The notes under the pieces are model-generated. The model did not search any database. It saw only the letters and a list, made by a program, of their open reading frames with translations, and was not told where the DNA came from. This document shows, one piece after another, positions 7,747-16,676 of a stretch of 64,000 bases of DNA. Position numbers and translations under genes: made by a program. Source of the DNA: Pseudomonadota bacterium (GTDB taxonomy: Bacteria; Pseudomonadota; Gammaproteobacteria; Xanthomonadales; Xanthomonadaceae); the NCBI GenBank assembly GCA_023390905.1, contig JAEWBY010000094.1:1-64000 (forward strand), given 5' to 3'. Position 1 is the stretch's first letter, and every line of letters starts with the position of its first letter.

Positions 7747-8235
7747 GTGACCGCACCGCACACGAGCGAAACGCCGGCCGGTGAAACCGGATCCGAATCG
7801 GGCGCGCCGCCGGATCGGGATCCGGCGCCGGGGCTGGAAGAAAGCCTGCGCGAAATCGGCCAGACCGGCAAAGCGGCGCTGGGCTCCGGACGCGACAGCG
7901 TGCGGGCCCTGCGCCGGTTGATCTCGGCCGACATCGCGCTCGCGCGCAGTGCGTTCGGCCGCGGACTGGCCTGGGCCGGCGTGGCCGTCGTGTTCGGTGC
8001 ATCGGCCTGGTTGCTGATCACCGGCGCACTCATCGCCTTGCTGCAACGGATGGGCTGGTCGTGGCTGGAATCGCTTTCGCTCGCCGCCGCGATCAGCATC
8101 CTGATGGCACTGATCGCCGCGCGGCGCGTGAGCCATTACTTCGACTACACCGGCATGCATGCCACCCGCCGCCAATTGCATCGTCTCGGGCTGTTCGACG
8201 AGAAGGACGATGACGACGAAGAGGGCTGCCGATGA
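7747..8235 (+). CDS. Phage-holin-superfamily / YqjE-like membrane protein
   Basis: The 162-residue product has a hydrophilic N-terminus (1-70) followed by two transmembrane helices (about 75-97 and 106-126), with RRxSHYFDYTGMHATRRQL after the second helix and an acidic C-terminus. This matches the YqjE (Actinobacteria holin X / DUF1469) family, whose role is unknown; it is not a lysis protein despite the name. Translation starts at a GTG (7747), 6 bases after the preceding stop, and its TGA overlaps the next ATG, suggesting translational coupling. Confidence 0.7.
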   Translation: MTAPHTSETPAGETGSESGAPPDRDPAPGLEESLREIGQTGKAALGSGRDSVRALRRLISADIALARSAFGRGLAWAGVAVVFGASAWLLITGALIALLQRMGWSWLESLSLAAAISILMALIAARRVSHYFDYTGMHATRRQLHRLGLFDEKDDDDEEGCR

Positions 8236-8705
8236 ATTTCGAGAAACTCCAGCGTCGGGTGCAGCGCGCCGAGCAACTCGTCGAAGGGCGGATGCAGCAG
8301 ACCCAGGGCCACTGGATCATGTTGCGCCACGCCTGGGGTGATGCGTGGACGCCCGGGCGCATCGTCATCGCCGGGCTGGTGAGCGGTTTCCTCGCCGGAC
8401 GCGCGGAACCGTTGAAGAGCATGACCGGTGCGCGCTGGTTGCAGATGGTGGGGTCGGTCTCCAGCCTGTTCGCCAGCTTGCAGGCCGCGACCGCGGCCGG
8501 CGAAGCGAGCGTGGCCGCCGATACCGCCGGCGAAGCGGCCGACACCGCCCAGGCGGTGCAGGAAAACGCAGCGATGCAGGATGCCGGTGTCGCATCCGCG
8601 CCACACCCCGCAGCCGCGCCACGCGTGGCTGCACGCGAGCACGCGGAAATCTCGGCCACCGCCCCGCGCCCGGCCGAAGCGGCGACCGAGTTGTCCGAGC
8701 GCTGA
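8232..8705 (+). CDS. Conserved small envelope-associated protein (third gene of the YqjD/YqjE trio)
   Basis: I do not recognise this 157-residue protein by motif. The first 60 residues (MNFEKLQRRVQRAEQLVEGR and following) are basic and helical, and a short hydrophobic stretch lies near residues 43-55. The rest is alanine-rich and low in complexity. Its ATG overlaps the stop of the YqjE-like gene by four bases, so it belongs to the same transcript. Its position matches E. coli yqjK, but similarity is too weak for a name. Confidence 0.6.
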   Translation: MNFEKLQRRVQRAEQLVEGRMQQTQGHWIMLRHAWGDAWTPGRIVIAGLVSGFLAGRAEPLKSMTGARWLQMVGSVSSLFASLQAATAAGEASVAADTAGEAADTAQAVQENAAMQDAGVASAPHPAAAPRVAAREHAEISATAPRPAEAATELSER

Positions 8706-8746
8706 GCACGCCGTTGCGGCCTCGGCTTCCCCTGGGGTGCGTACAC

Positions 8747-8851
8747 GAGCGGCTTCAGCCGCACCCTCTTGACGCGGTGCCTGTCATTGGCTTGCACGCG
8801 TGCGATCGAAGCGTTGGGGATCCCGGTACGGGGTTGCGGTTGAAGCCGCTC
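8747..8851. repeat. Inverted REP-like pair (GAGCGGCTTCAGCCGCA)
   Basis: GAGCGGCTTCAGCCGCA (8747-8763) is repeated in inverse at 8835-8851 with one mismatch, 71 bases apart. GCGGCTTCAGCCGC-type palindromes are abundant extragenic repeats in Xanthomonadaceae (from memory). Each unit is itself a palindrome, so the pair can fold as two small hairpins or one long stem. It fills the 248-base gap after the YqjD-like trio. Confidence 0.65.
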
Positions 8852-8953
8852 CCGCAAATCGCTGCGACGCGACAGCGACCTCATCGGCTCACGCCGCTCC
8901 GACATCGGCCCGCCGCATAATCGGCCGGATGCCACGAAGGAGCGCCGCTGACG

Positions 8954-10060
8954 ATGTTGCCCGCCACCGCTGAAGCGCTCCCCGGCGATCCGGTCCCGAC
9001 CGAACCCGCACCGCCACCTTCGCGTCCACGTTCGCCGATGGCGATGGTGGTGATCGCCACCCTGCTGGTGGCCTTCACCCTCTGGGCCGCGCAGGACGTG
9101 ATCCTGCCGGTGCTGCTGGCGGCGTTCTTCGCCCTGGTCGGCAATCCCATCATCCGCATGCTGCGCCGGTTGTACCTGCCGCGTTTCCTCGGTGCCTTCA
9201 TCGTCCTGGTCGGCGGCATGACCGCGGCCGGCGCGCTGGGTTCGCAGCTGTGGTCGCCGGCTTCGGAATGGTTCCGCGAAGCACCGCGCGAGCTTCGCCA
9301 GGTCGCGCCGAAGCTGCGCGAATTGATCAAGCCGGTGCAGGACGCCAACCAGGCGGCCGAAAGCCTGGCGCGCGCGGCCGGCGGCGAGATCGGCAAGCGC
9401 CCGCAGATCGTGCGCACCGCGCAGGACGATCCGTACCGCATCCTGGTGACCACGCCGAAGCTGCTGGCGTCGATCCTGGCGGTCGTGCTGCTGACCTTCT
9501 TCTTCATGGTCTATGGCGAAAACCTTCAGCGCCATGCCATCGCGCTGTTGCCGAGCCGGCAGCAGAAGAAGTTCACCGTGGAGATCCTGCATTCGATCGA
9601 GCGCGAGGTATCGCGCTACGTGCTGACCATCAGCGTGATCAACACCGTGGTCGGGCTGGTGTATGCGGGCATCCTGTACCTGCTGGATTTCCCGCTGTCC
9701 GAAGCGCTGCTGTGGGGGACGCTGGCCGGGCTGCTCAACTTCGCGCCGTACGTGGGTCCGCTGATCGGCGTGATCGTGATGCTGCTGGTCGGCTTCATCA
9801 CCTTCGATGAATCGCTCAACACGCTGCTGCCGGCCGCGGCCTATCTGTTGCTGCACACGGTCGAGGGCCAGATCGTCACGCCCATCGTGCTCGGCCGGCG
9901 CATGGCGCTGTCGCCGCTGGTGCTGATCCTGGCGCTGATGGTGTTCGGCTGGGTCTGGGGAATGATCGGCCTGCTGCTGGCGGTGCCGCTGCTGGTCTGC
10001 ATCAAGCTGGTGTTCGCCCGCGTGGAAGGCATGGAAGGCTGGGCGCGGCTGCTGGAATGA
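8954..10060 (+). CDS. AI-2E-family transporter (PerM-like membrane protein)
   Basis: The 368-residue polytopic protein has the family layout: two N-terminal helices (about 30-70), a third near 80, a long soluble loop (about 95-165), then four or five helices (about 170-355) with the LNFAPYVGPLIG motif and a second hydrophobic pair near the end. Family members such as TqsA, PerM and YhhT export small molecules or act as Na+/H+ antiporters; the substrate cannot be told here. The ATG at 8954 has GAAGGAG 12 bases upstream. A short out-of-frame reading frame (8929-8973) overlaps the start. Confidence 0.8.
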   Translation: MLPATAEALPGDPVPTEPAPPPSRPRSPMAMVVIATLLVAFTLWAAQDVILPVLLAAFFALVGNPIIRMLRRLYLPRFLGAFIVLVGGMTAAGALGSQLWSPASEWFREAPRELRQVAPKLRELIKPVQDANQAAESLARAAGGEIGKRPQIVRTAQDDPYRILVTTPKLLASILAVVLLTFFFMVYGENLQRHAIALLPSRQQKKFTVEILHSIEREVSRYVLTISVINTVVGLVYAGILYLLDFPLSEALLWGTLAGLLNFAPYVGPLIGVIVMLLVGFITFDESLNTLLPAAAYLLLHTVEGQIVTPIVLGRRMALSPLVLILALMVFGWVWGMIGLLLAVPLLVCIKLVFARVEGMEGWARLLE

Positions 10061-10121
10061 GGCGTCCGTTGCGTCCGGGTGCCCGCCCGGCCCGTCATCC
10101 GGCGGCGGCGGCGGCTCGCGC

Positions 10122-10136
10122 TAAAATGCCGGCGTG
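10122..10136 (+). promoter_or_regulatory. -10 box directly abutting the yigB start (leaderless candidate)
   Basis: TAAAAT (10122-10127), then GCCGGC, then the GTG start at 10134. A transcript initiating about six bases after the -10 box would start at or next to the start codon. There is no ribosome-binding site. cutA has the same arrangement. Confidence 0.45.
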
Positions 10137-10871
10137 AGCTTCCCCATCCGCGCCATCACCCTCGACCTGGACGACACGCTCTGGCCGTTCGCGCCCATCG
10201 GTGCGCGCATCGAACAGGTGCTGCACGCGTGGATGCACGCCAACAGCCCGCGCACGGCCGAACTGTTCCCGATCGAACGCATGCGCGCGCTGCGCGAACA
10301 GGTGTTCGGCGAGCATCCGGAACTGCTGCACGATCTGAGCGCGCTGCGCAGGCTCACGCTGCAGCGCGCACTGCATGAGAGCGACGCGGATCCGGCGCTG
10401 CTCGAACCGGCCTACGAAGTCTTCTACGCCGCGCGCAACCAGGTCGAATGCTATCCGGATGCGATCGACGCGCTCGCCCGGATCGCCGCGCGCGTGCCGG
10501 TGGCGGCGGTGACCAACGGCAACGCCGACCTGCAGCGCATCGGGCTCTCGCAGCATTTCGCGTTCCAGCTCGGCGCGCGCGAACACGGCGCGGCCAAGCC
10601 GGAGCCGGGCATCTTCCTCGCCGCGTGCGAACGTCTGCAGGCCGAACCCTCGCAGGTGCTGCACGTGGGCGATGACATCGATCTCGACGTGATCGGCGCC
10701 GCGTGCGCGGGCCTGCGCACGTGCTGGATCAATCGTTTCGACGCGCATGGCCGGCGCCCGCTGTGGCCGCATGCCGATCGCTTCCCGGACCTGGAATTCG
10801 ACACCCTCACCGCGCTGGCCGACTGGCTGGATGCCCACCCCGATTTCGTCGCGGAGTCCACGCACGCATGA
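10134..10871 (+). CDS. yigB: HAD-superfamily hydrolase, YigB-like (FMN/5-amino-6-ribitylamino-uracil phosphate phosphatase type)
   Basis: The 245-residue protein has the haloacid-dehalogenase motifs in order: DLDDTLWPF (about 9-17, nucleophile and acid Asp), a helical cap domain (20-110), AAVTNGN (motif II Ser/Thr position), AAKPEPGIF (motif III Lys) and HVGDDIDLDVIGA (motif IV Asp pair). DLDDTLW is typical of YigB, which dephosphorylates FMN and a riboflavin precursor in E. coli. The GTG start lies six bases after a -10 box with no ribosome-binding site. The TGA overlaps the ATG of the aminopeptidase gene (ATGA), so the two are coupled. Confidence 0.75.
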   Translation: MSFPIRAITLDLDDTLWPFAPIGARIEQVLHAWMHANSPRTAELFPIERMRALREQVFGEHPELLHDLSALRRLTLQRALHESDADPALLEPAYEVFYAARNQVECYPDAIDALARIAARVPVAAVTNGNADLQRIGLSQHFAFQLGAREHGAAKPEPGIFLAACERLQAEPSQVLHVGDDIDLDVIGAACAGLRTCWINRFDAHGRRPLWPHADRFPDLEFDTLTALADWLDAHPDFVAESTHA

Positions 10872-12235
10872 ATTTCACCCACGCCTATACCCAGGATGGA
10901 ACCTCGGCCCTGCCGCTGCACGTGCTCGATCGCACGCAATGGGAGGCGTGGCGTGATGCGCAGCCGCAGGCGCTGCAGCAATGGCTCACCGCGCAGGCTT
11001 TCAGCGCCGCGCCGGGCAGCCTGGCGCTGCTGCCGGGCGAGCATGGCATCGCCGGGGCGGTGATCGGCATCGCCGATGCACTGGATCCGCACAGCTACGG
11101 GCATGCCCCGTATGGCCTGCCCATCGGTGCATGGAAACCGGCGGGCGATCTGCCCGACGCGCAGCGCGCGGCGCTGCAACTGGGCTGGGGATTGGGCGCG
11201 TACCGCTTCACCCGCTACAAGCAAGCCACGCGCGCGCCGGCGCAACTGTGGCTGGAAGCTTTTGATGCCGAAGCACAGGATCTGCTGGTGGCCAGCCTGC
11301 GCGTGCGCGACTGGGTCAACACGCCGACCGAGGACATGGGACCCGAACACCTGGAAGCAGCGGCGCGCGAAATCGCGCAGACCCATGCCGCCGCGATCGA
11401 AGTGATCACCGGCGAGGAACTGCTGGCGCAGAATTTCCCGGCGATCCATGCGGTCGGGCGTGCCTCGCACCGCGCGCCGCGCTTGATTCGCCTGCACTGG
11501 GGCGATGCCGCGCATCCGCATGTGGCGATCGTCGGCAAGGGCGTGTGCTTCGATACCGGCGGGCTGGACATCAAGCCGGCCGACGGCATGCGCAACATGA
11601 AGAAGGACATGGGCGGCGCGGCGCATGCGCTTGCACTGGCCGGCCTGATCATGGCGCGCCGCCTGCCGGTGCGGCTGACGCTGCTGATCCCCGCGGTGGA
11701 AAACGCGATCGGGCCCAATGCATTCCGTCCCGGCGAAGTGATCGCCACGCGCCAGGGCATCAGCGTGGAGATCGACAACACCGATGCCGAAGGCCGCGTG
11801 ATCCTCTGCGACGCATTGACCCATGCCGGTGAACTCAAGCCGGACATCGTGCTGGATTTCGCCACCCTGACCGGCGCGGCGCGCATCGCGCTGGGGCCGG
11901 AACTGCCGGCGCTGTTCGCCAATGACGATGCCCTGGCGCAGGCCTGGATCAGCGCGGGCGAACAGTGGCGCGATCCGGTCTGGCGCATGCCGCTGTGGCG
12001 TCCCTACCTGCGCTATCTCACCAGCCACGTCGCCGATCTGGCCAATGCCGGTTCGCGCATGGCCGGTGCGGTCACCGCCGCGCTGTATCTGGAACGCTTC
12101 CTGCCAGCCACGCAGAAGTGGGCGCACCTGGACGTGTACGCGTGGAATGACAGCGATCGCCCCGGACGTCCGGCCGGTGGTGAAGCCATGGCGTTGCGCA
12201 GCGCGTACGCGATGCTGAAAACGCGCTACGCCTGA
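10868..12235 (+). CDS. M17-family leucyl aminopeptidase-like protein
   Basis: A cytosolic metallo-aminopeptidase of 455 residues. The C-terminal catalytic domain shows GKGVCFDTGGLDIKP (metal-binding Lys and Asp), MKKDMGGAA (second Lys region), NAIGPNAFRPGEV, and NTDAEGRVILCDAL (metal-binding Asp and Glu with the catalytic Arg). DFATLTGAA follows. The N-terminal domain is short and divergent from PepA, so the substrate range is open and it is not a DNA-binding PepA of Xer type on this evidence. The ATG at 10868 overlaps the upstream stop. The 3' end overlaps the convergent cyclase gene by 10 bases. Confidence 0.85.
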   Translation: MNFTHAYTQDGTSALPLHVLDRTQWEAWRDAQPQALQQWLTAQAFSAAPGSLALLPGEHGIAGAVIGIADALDPHSYGHAPYGLPIGAWKPAGDLPDAQRAALQLGWGLGAYRFTRYKQATRAPAQLWLEAFDAEAQDLLVASLRVRDWVNTPTEDMGPEHLEAAAREIAQTHAAAIEVITGEELLAQNFPAIHAVGRASHRAPRLIRLHWGDAAHPHVAIVGKGVCFDTGGLDIKPADGMRNMKKDMGGAAHALALAGLIMARRLPVRLTLLIPAVENAIGPNAFRPGEVIATRQGISVEIDNTDAEGRVILCDALTHAGELKPDIVLDFATLTGAARIALGPELPALFANDDALAQAWISAGEQWRDPVWRMPLWRPYLRYLTSHVADLANAGSRMAGAVTAALYLERFLPATQKWAHLDVYAWNDSDRPGRPAGGEAMALRSAYAMLKTRYA

Positions 12236-13941
12236 GCCCCGCCCTCGGCGATGACCACGCGGTTGCGACCCTCGCGCTTGGCGCGATAGAGCGCTTCGTC
12301 CGCGCGTCGCAGCAGCACCACCGGATCGCGGCCGTGCTCGGGCAACGCGGCCACGCCGATGGAAGCGGTGACCGCCGGCATCTCCTGGCCCAGATGGCGG
12401 ATGCGCATCACCTCCACCGCGCTGCGGATCGCCTCGGCGCGCGCGGCAGCCACCGTCAGATCCGCTTCCGGCAGGATCAGCGTGAACTCCTCGCCGCCAT
12501 ACCGGCAGGCGATGTCCTCGGCGCGCGAGAGCCGCTCCAGCAACTGGCCGAAGCCGGACAGCAGCGCATCACCGCCGGCATGGCCGTGCAGATCGTTGAA
12601 CGCCTTGAAGTGATCCAGATCCAGCATCATCAGGCTCAACGGCAGGCCACGGCGCTCGCAGCGCGCCAGTTCGCGCGCCAGCGACTCCTCCAGATAGCGG
12701 CGGTTGAACAGGCCGGTCAACGGTTCGCGGATGGATTGCAGCCGCAGGCGTTCCTGCAGATCCAGCGTCGCCAGCGCCATCGACAATTGTTCGGCGGCGG
12801 TCTCGGCCAGTTCCATGCGATCGAGAAAGCCATCGTCATGGCTGGACAGGTACAGCAGCCCCAACTGCGTGCCCTGCGCGATCAACGGTACGCACGCCGT
12901 GGCCGGAGTTGCGTCCAGCGCCGGCGCATCCAGGTGCGCGCAGGACAGTGCTTCGCGCTGCACCCGGTGCAGATGCGGCTGGCCGCGACGCAGCGCCCAG
13001 CAGGCATCGAGCGGAAACATCGCCGCGCTGTGCAGGGCGTGCTCGCCCCAGTGCACCGCTTCCTCGGCGTAATCCTGCGAGGCGCGGATGCGATAGATCG
13101 TGCCGGCCACGCCGGGCAACAGGCGGGCAAAGTGCTGCGCGGCCAACTGGATCGCCTCGCCCGAACGCATGCAGCTCTGCAGCATGCCGGCATAGCGGCT
13201 GAGATCGCCCAGGTCCGTGCTGTGCCGTTGCAGCTTGTCGATGTTGACCATCAACTGCCTGCGCGATTCGGCGCTGAGGGCTTCAGCGGCGGCGCGACGG
13301 CGGATCTCCTTCACCAGCAGCCAGTACACCAGCGCGATCACGAGAATCCCCAGCGGAATGCCGAGCAGCGCCAGGGCACGCAGCAGGATCGCGCTGTTGC
13401 CGCTGGATTGCGCGCGCAGGCCGAGCAGTTCGCGCTCGACGGCCACCAGTTGCATGGCCAGCCGCCGGATGTTGTCCGAAGCGCGGCGGTTGTCCTGGCC
13501 GATCGCGCGTTGCGCGGATGCGAGCCCCCCGGTGCGGTAGTTGCCGAGCGTGGCCTCCATCTGCGAGATGCGCCGCTCGATTTCCAGCCGCCAGGCGCGC
13601 GCGCGCCGGCTCTGCGTTTCGTTGTCGCGCACCAGTTGTTGCAGATGCGTCATCGAATCCGGCAGTTGTTCCGCGCCGCGCGTGTAGGCCGCCAGATAGC
13701 GCGCGTCCCCGGTCAGCAGATAACCACGCTGGGCCGATTCGGCATCACGCAGTTGCGCTTCGATCGCACCGATCGTGGCGATGACCTCGTTGGTGTGCGA
13801 GACGCGGTTGGCGTCGGAGATCAGCCGCTGTGCGCCGTACAGCACGCCGATGCCGATGGCGACGAAGATCAGCGCGGCGGCCAGCAGGCCGTACTGGTTG
13901 GCGTGGCGATGGCGCGCGTGTGCGGGGGGCGGAGCAGTCAT
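12226..13941 (-). CDS. Membrane diguanylate cyclase with CHASE3-like and GAF-like sensor domains
   Basis: The protein should make the second messenger c-di-GMP. It has 571 residues: a transmembrane helix (about 15-37), a CHASE3-like helical sensor (about 40-180, with RDAESAQRGYLLTG), a second helix (about 188-208), a GAF-like region (about 245-395) and a C-terminal GGDEF domain. The active site reads RYGGEEF and is intact. RAED lies five residues upstream, matching the RxxD product-inhibition site. The ATG at 13941 (MTAPPP) places the first helix sensibly; an upstream ATG at 14010 is possible. It is convergent with the aminopeptidase gene, overlapping by 10 bases. Confidence 0.85.
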   Translation of the reverse strand: MTAPPPAHARHRHANQYGLLAAALIFVAIGIGVLYGAQRLISDANRVSHTNEVIATIGAIEAQLRDAESAQRGYLLTGDARYLAAYTRGAEQLPDSMTHLQQLVRDNETQSRRARAWRLEIERRISQMEATLGNYRTGGLASAQRAIGQDNRRASDNIRRLAMQLVAVERELLGLRAQSSGNSAILLRALALLGIPLGILVIALVYWLLVKEIRRRAAAEALSAESRRQLMVNIDKLQRHSTDLGDLSRYAGMLQSCMRSGEAIQLAAQHFARLLPGVAGTIYRIRASQDYAEEAVHWGEHALHSAAMFPLDACWALRRGQPHLHRVQREALSCAHLDAPALDATPATACVPLIAQGTQLGLLYLSSHDDGFLDRMELAETAAEQLSMALATLDLQERLRLQSIREPLTGLFNRRYLEESLARELARCERRGLPLSLMMLDLDHFKAFNDLHGHAGGDALLSGFGQLLERLSRAEDIACRYGGEEFTLILPEADLTVAAARAEAIRSAVEVMRIRHLGQEMPAVTASIGVAALPEHGRDPVVLLRRADEALYRAKREGRNRVVIAEGGAQA

Positions 13942-14072
13942 CGGACCGCAGCCTATGTCGAGTCCGGTGCAAGGGCAATGATGGTGTCGCCGTTGTGCGA
14001 TTGCGGCCACGTTCGCGCGGCCTCCTTCTTCACCCGCACGTCACGCGCAGGGTCGCCGCCTGCGCGTGATCC

Positions 14073-14675
14073 TCAGAGCAGTCCGCGCTGGCGCGCCAGC
14101 CGATAGGCCTCGATCCGGTTGCTCACGCCCAGCTTGCCGATCGCCTCGGACAGATAGTTGCGCACGGTGCCCTGCGAGAGCCCGAGCTGGCGCGCGATGT
14201 CGCCGGCCGAAAGTCCTTCGCCGGCCAGCCGCAGCACATGGCGTTCGCGATCGTTGAGCGGATCGCTTTCATTCCACGCTTCGATCGCCAGTTGCGGCTC
14301 GATGACGCGGCCACCGGCATGCACCTTGCGCAATGCTTCGGTGAGCTGTTCGGCCGGCGCATCCTTCAGCAGGTAGGCGCAGACGCCGGCATCGAGCGCG
14401 CGGCGCAGATAGCCGGCGCGGGCAAACGTGGTCACGATCACCACGCGGATCGGCAACTGGTGCCGCTGGATGCGCTGCGCCAGTTCGATGCCGGTGAGGC
14501 CCGGCATCTCGATGTCGGTCACCAGCAGATCGGGCTTGATCCGCTGCAACTCGCGCCACGCCGATTCGCCATCCGCGACGGCGGCGGCGACTTCGATGTC
14601 GGCTTCCAGGTTGAGCAGCGCGGCCAGCGCGCCGCGCAGCATCGCCTGATCCTCGGCCAGCAGCACGCGGATCAT
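14073..14675 (-). CDS. LuxR/NarL-family response regulator, DesR-like
   Basis: The 200-residue regulator has a receiver domain with paired acidic residues in LLAEDQ, the phospho-acceptor Asp in LLVTDIEMPG, and Lys in YLLKD. A LuxR-type helix-turn-helix follows (about 135-195; LNDRERHVLRLAGEGLSAGD, then LGLSQGTVRNYLSEAI). It lies 31 bases downstream of the sensor kinase gene and closes a four-gene minus-strand operon with the ABC-2 ATPase and permease. DesK/DesR and LnrJ/LnrK-type systems sense membrane state or membrane-active antibiotics and induce a transporter or desaturase. A TGACAGCTGTCA palindrome upstream of the operon is a candidate operator. The ATG at 14675 (MIRVLLAEDQ) fits the family start. 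Confidence 0.88.
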   Translation of the reverse strand: MIRVLLAEDQAMLRGALAALLNLEADIEVAAAVADGESAWRELQRIKPDLLVTDIEMPGLTGIELAQRIQRHQLPIRVVIVTTFARAGYLRRALDAGVCAYLLKDAPAEQLTEALRKVHAGGRVIEPQLAIEAWNESDPLNDRERHVLRLAGEGLSAGDIARQLGLSQGTVRNYLSEAIGKLGVSNRIEAYRLARQRGLL

Positions 14676-14706
14676 GCGCTGGCCCCGCCGGCGGCCGGCA
14701 TCGGTT

Positions 14707-15891
14707 TCATCCGGCGACCTGCCCGCGCTCGATCGCGAGCGGCGCATCGGGCGCGCCCATGATCGGCATCGCGCGCGGGATCACGGCCTCCACCCGCGTG
14801 CCGCGCCGGATCTGCGAATCGATGCGCAGCGTGCCGCCGATCGCATGCAGGCGTTCGCGCATGCCGGCGAGCCCGTTGCCCGGGACGATCGCGCCACCCC
14901 GTCCGTTGTCCTCGACGATCAGGCACCAGTGCGCGCCGCGCGGTTCGATCAGCACGCGCGCTGTGGTGGCCTGCGCGTGGCGCTGCAGGTTGGTGATGGC
15001 CTCGCGCAGCGTCATCGCCAGCACGGTTTCCTGTTCCGGCGACAGTGCGGGAATTGCATGCGGGCAGGTGATCGCCACGCCGTCCGACTCGAGCAGCAGG
15101 CGCGCCGACGCCAGCTCCGCTGCAAGGCCCGCCGCGCGGATGCCGGTGACCGCACTGCGCACCTGCGCCAGTGCGTCACGCGCCACCGTGCGTACCTCGT
15201 CGATCTCGCGGCGCGCGGCGGCGGGATCGCGATCGATCAGCTTGCCCGCGAGATCGGTCTTGAGCGCGACCAGCGACAGCGTATGCCCGAGCAGATCATG
15301 CAGATCGCGGCCGATGCGTTCGCGTTCGGCCAGCGCGGCGAGCCGGCGGACTTCTTCATGGCTGAGCAGCAGTGCCGCGTCGGCCTGCGCCTTGCGCGCG
15401 AAGCTGATGTTCATCAAGCCGACCGCCAGGGCCACCATCACCGTGCTGACCAAGTAGATGACGGGCCAGCCGAAGATCCGCCATTCGATCGCGAAGCCGG
15501 CCAGCAGCAGCACCATCCACGCGATCACCCGGCGCGGCCGTCCGCAGAAGCCGAGGAACGCGCAGGCATAGATGAAATAGCTCTGCCCGCCCGGATTGAA
15601 CGGAATCAGCAGGAAGCCCAGCGCGCCGATGCCGAGGGCGTTGTGCAGCAGCCAGCGCCGATCGCAGTAGTACGCGCCGTAGAACAGCGCCAGGAACACC
15701 GCATAGCTGGCCAGCGTGGGCCACAGCCAGTTCGGGAAATACTGCGGCTCGTACAACGGCGTGATGAAAATCCACACCGACCACACCAGCATCAGCAGCG
15801 GGAAGGCGCGTGCAATCCACCCGCGCCGCGCCACACTGCGGCGATCATGCATGCGCGAGAGCGAGTTCTCGGCCGAAGGCGGCAAGTACAT
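14707..15891 (-). CDS. HisKA_3-type sensor histidine kinase, DesK-like
   Basis: The membrane kinase of 394 residues has about five or six transmembrane helices in residues 30-175, a dimerisation segment with RERIGRDLHDLLGHTLSL (phospho-accepting His in the HDLLGH motif of the NarL/DesK group), and a C-terminal ATPase domain with TNLQRHAQA (N box) and VEDNGRGG, GLAGMRERL (G boxes). It should phosphorylate the LuxR-type regulator encoded next. The ATG at 15891 follows GAGGGAG by 12 bases; a GTG two codons earlier has better spacing, and an internal ATG at 15852 is also possible. No periplasmic domain is visible, suggesting sensing within the membrane. Confidence 0.88.
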   Translation of the reverse strand: MYLPPSAENSLSRMHDRRSVARRGWIARAFPLLMLVWSVWIFITPLYEPQYFPNWLWPTLASYAVFLALFYGAYYCDRRWLLHNALGIGALGFLLIPFNPGGQSYFIYACAFLGFCGRPRRVIAWMVLLLAGFAIEWRIFGWPVIYLVSTVMVALAVGLMNISFARKAQADAALLLSHEEVRRLAALAERERIGRDLHDLLGHTLSLVALKTDLAGKLIDRDPAAARREIDEVRTVARDALAQVRSAVTGIRAAGLAAELASARLLLESDGVAITCPHAIPALSPEQETVLAMTLREAITNLQRHAQATTARVLIEPRGAHWCLIVEDNGRGGAIVPGNGLAGMRERLHAIGGTLRIDSQIRRGTRVEAVIPRAMPIMGAPDAPLAIERGQVAG

Positions 15892-15917
15892 GAACACGTC
15901 GGTCTCCCTCGCGGCAA

Positions 15918-16676
15918 TCAATGACGCCGGGCCAGGCGTCGCCAGGCCAGTGCGGTGAATGCCAGCGTGGTCAACGCCAGCACCATCAGGTGCACGCCGA
16001 CGGGCTTCCCCGCGTCCTTGCCGACGACATGCAGCGCGATCTGCGCCAGATGATACGACGGCCAGATGGGCGCGGCGCGCGCGATCGCGTCCGGCAGCAG
16101 ATTCAACGGCAGCCACAGCCCGGACAGGAACGACATCGGCAGATGGATGAGGTTGATGACCGCCGGCGCGCCCTGCCCGCCCATCAGGCTGCCCAGCCAC
16201 AGGCCCAGGGCGGCGAACGGCAGCACACCGAGGATGTTGATCATCGCCAGCATGGCCCACTGCGCGGGGCGCAGCGAGACACCGGCCATGCTGCCGGCAA
16301 TCAGGGCCAGCATCACGCTGATGATCGCGGCGAACATCATCGCCATTGCCATCTTCGCGATCAGGTAAGCGCCTGGCGGCATCGGCATCGCGCGCTTCCA
16401 AGTCAGCCAGCCACGCTCGCGGTCCAGCGCCACGCTCACGCCGAAGCCGAACAGCGCCACACCCATCACGCCGAACACGCCATAGGTCGCCAGCAGGTAT
16501 TCGGAGGCGCCGCGACCGCCGCGCGATCCGAGCAGCACGCCGAACAGCAGATAGAACAGCACCGGGAACAACAGGGTCGGGACCGCGAATGACGGCGTCC
16601 GCAGCAGGCGCAGGAATTCGTAGCGCGCTTCGAGCAGATAGCTGCGCACGGGCGAAAACGGCAGCGAGGTGTCCAT
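15918..16676 (-). CDS. ABC-2-type transporter permease
   Basis: The 252-residue protein has six transmembrane helices in the ABC-2 arrangement: one near the N-terminus after a cytoplasmic EARYEFLRLLR segment, a long cytosolic loop with SVALDRERGWLTWKRAMPM, and four or five helices to the end, with MSFLSGLWLPLNLLP between helices 5 and 6. It pairs with the ATPase encoded just upstream; the ATPase stop and this ATG share one base (TGATG). Relatives export antibiotics, lipids or other hydrophobic compounds; the kinase and regulator downstream suggest inducible self-protection. The substrate is unknown. Confidence 0.85.
   Translation of the reverse strand: MDTSLPFSPVRSYLLEARYEFLRLLRTPSFAVPTLLFPVLFYLLFGVLLGSRGGRGASEYLLATYGVFGVMGVALFGFGVSVALDRERGWLTWKRAMPMPPGAYLIAKMAMAMMFAAIISVMLALIAGSMAGVSLRPAQWAMLAMINILGVLPFAALGLWLGSLMGGQGAPAVINLIHLPMSFLSGLWLPLNLLPDAIARAAPIWPSYHLAQIALHVVGKDAGKPVGVHLMVLALTTLAFTALAWRRLARRH

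Noticed and set aside
8929..8973. 14-codon upstream frame as an independent gene
   Set aside because: It has a -10-like box and a start codon but no conserved sequence. I mention it only as a possible regulatory frame.
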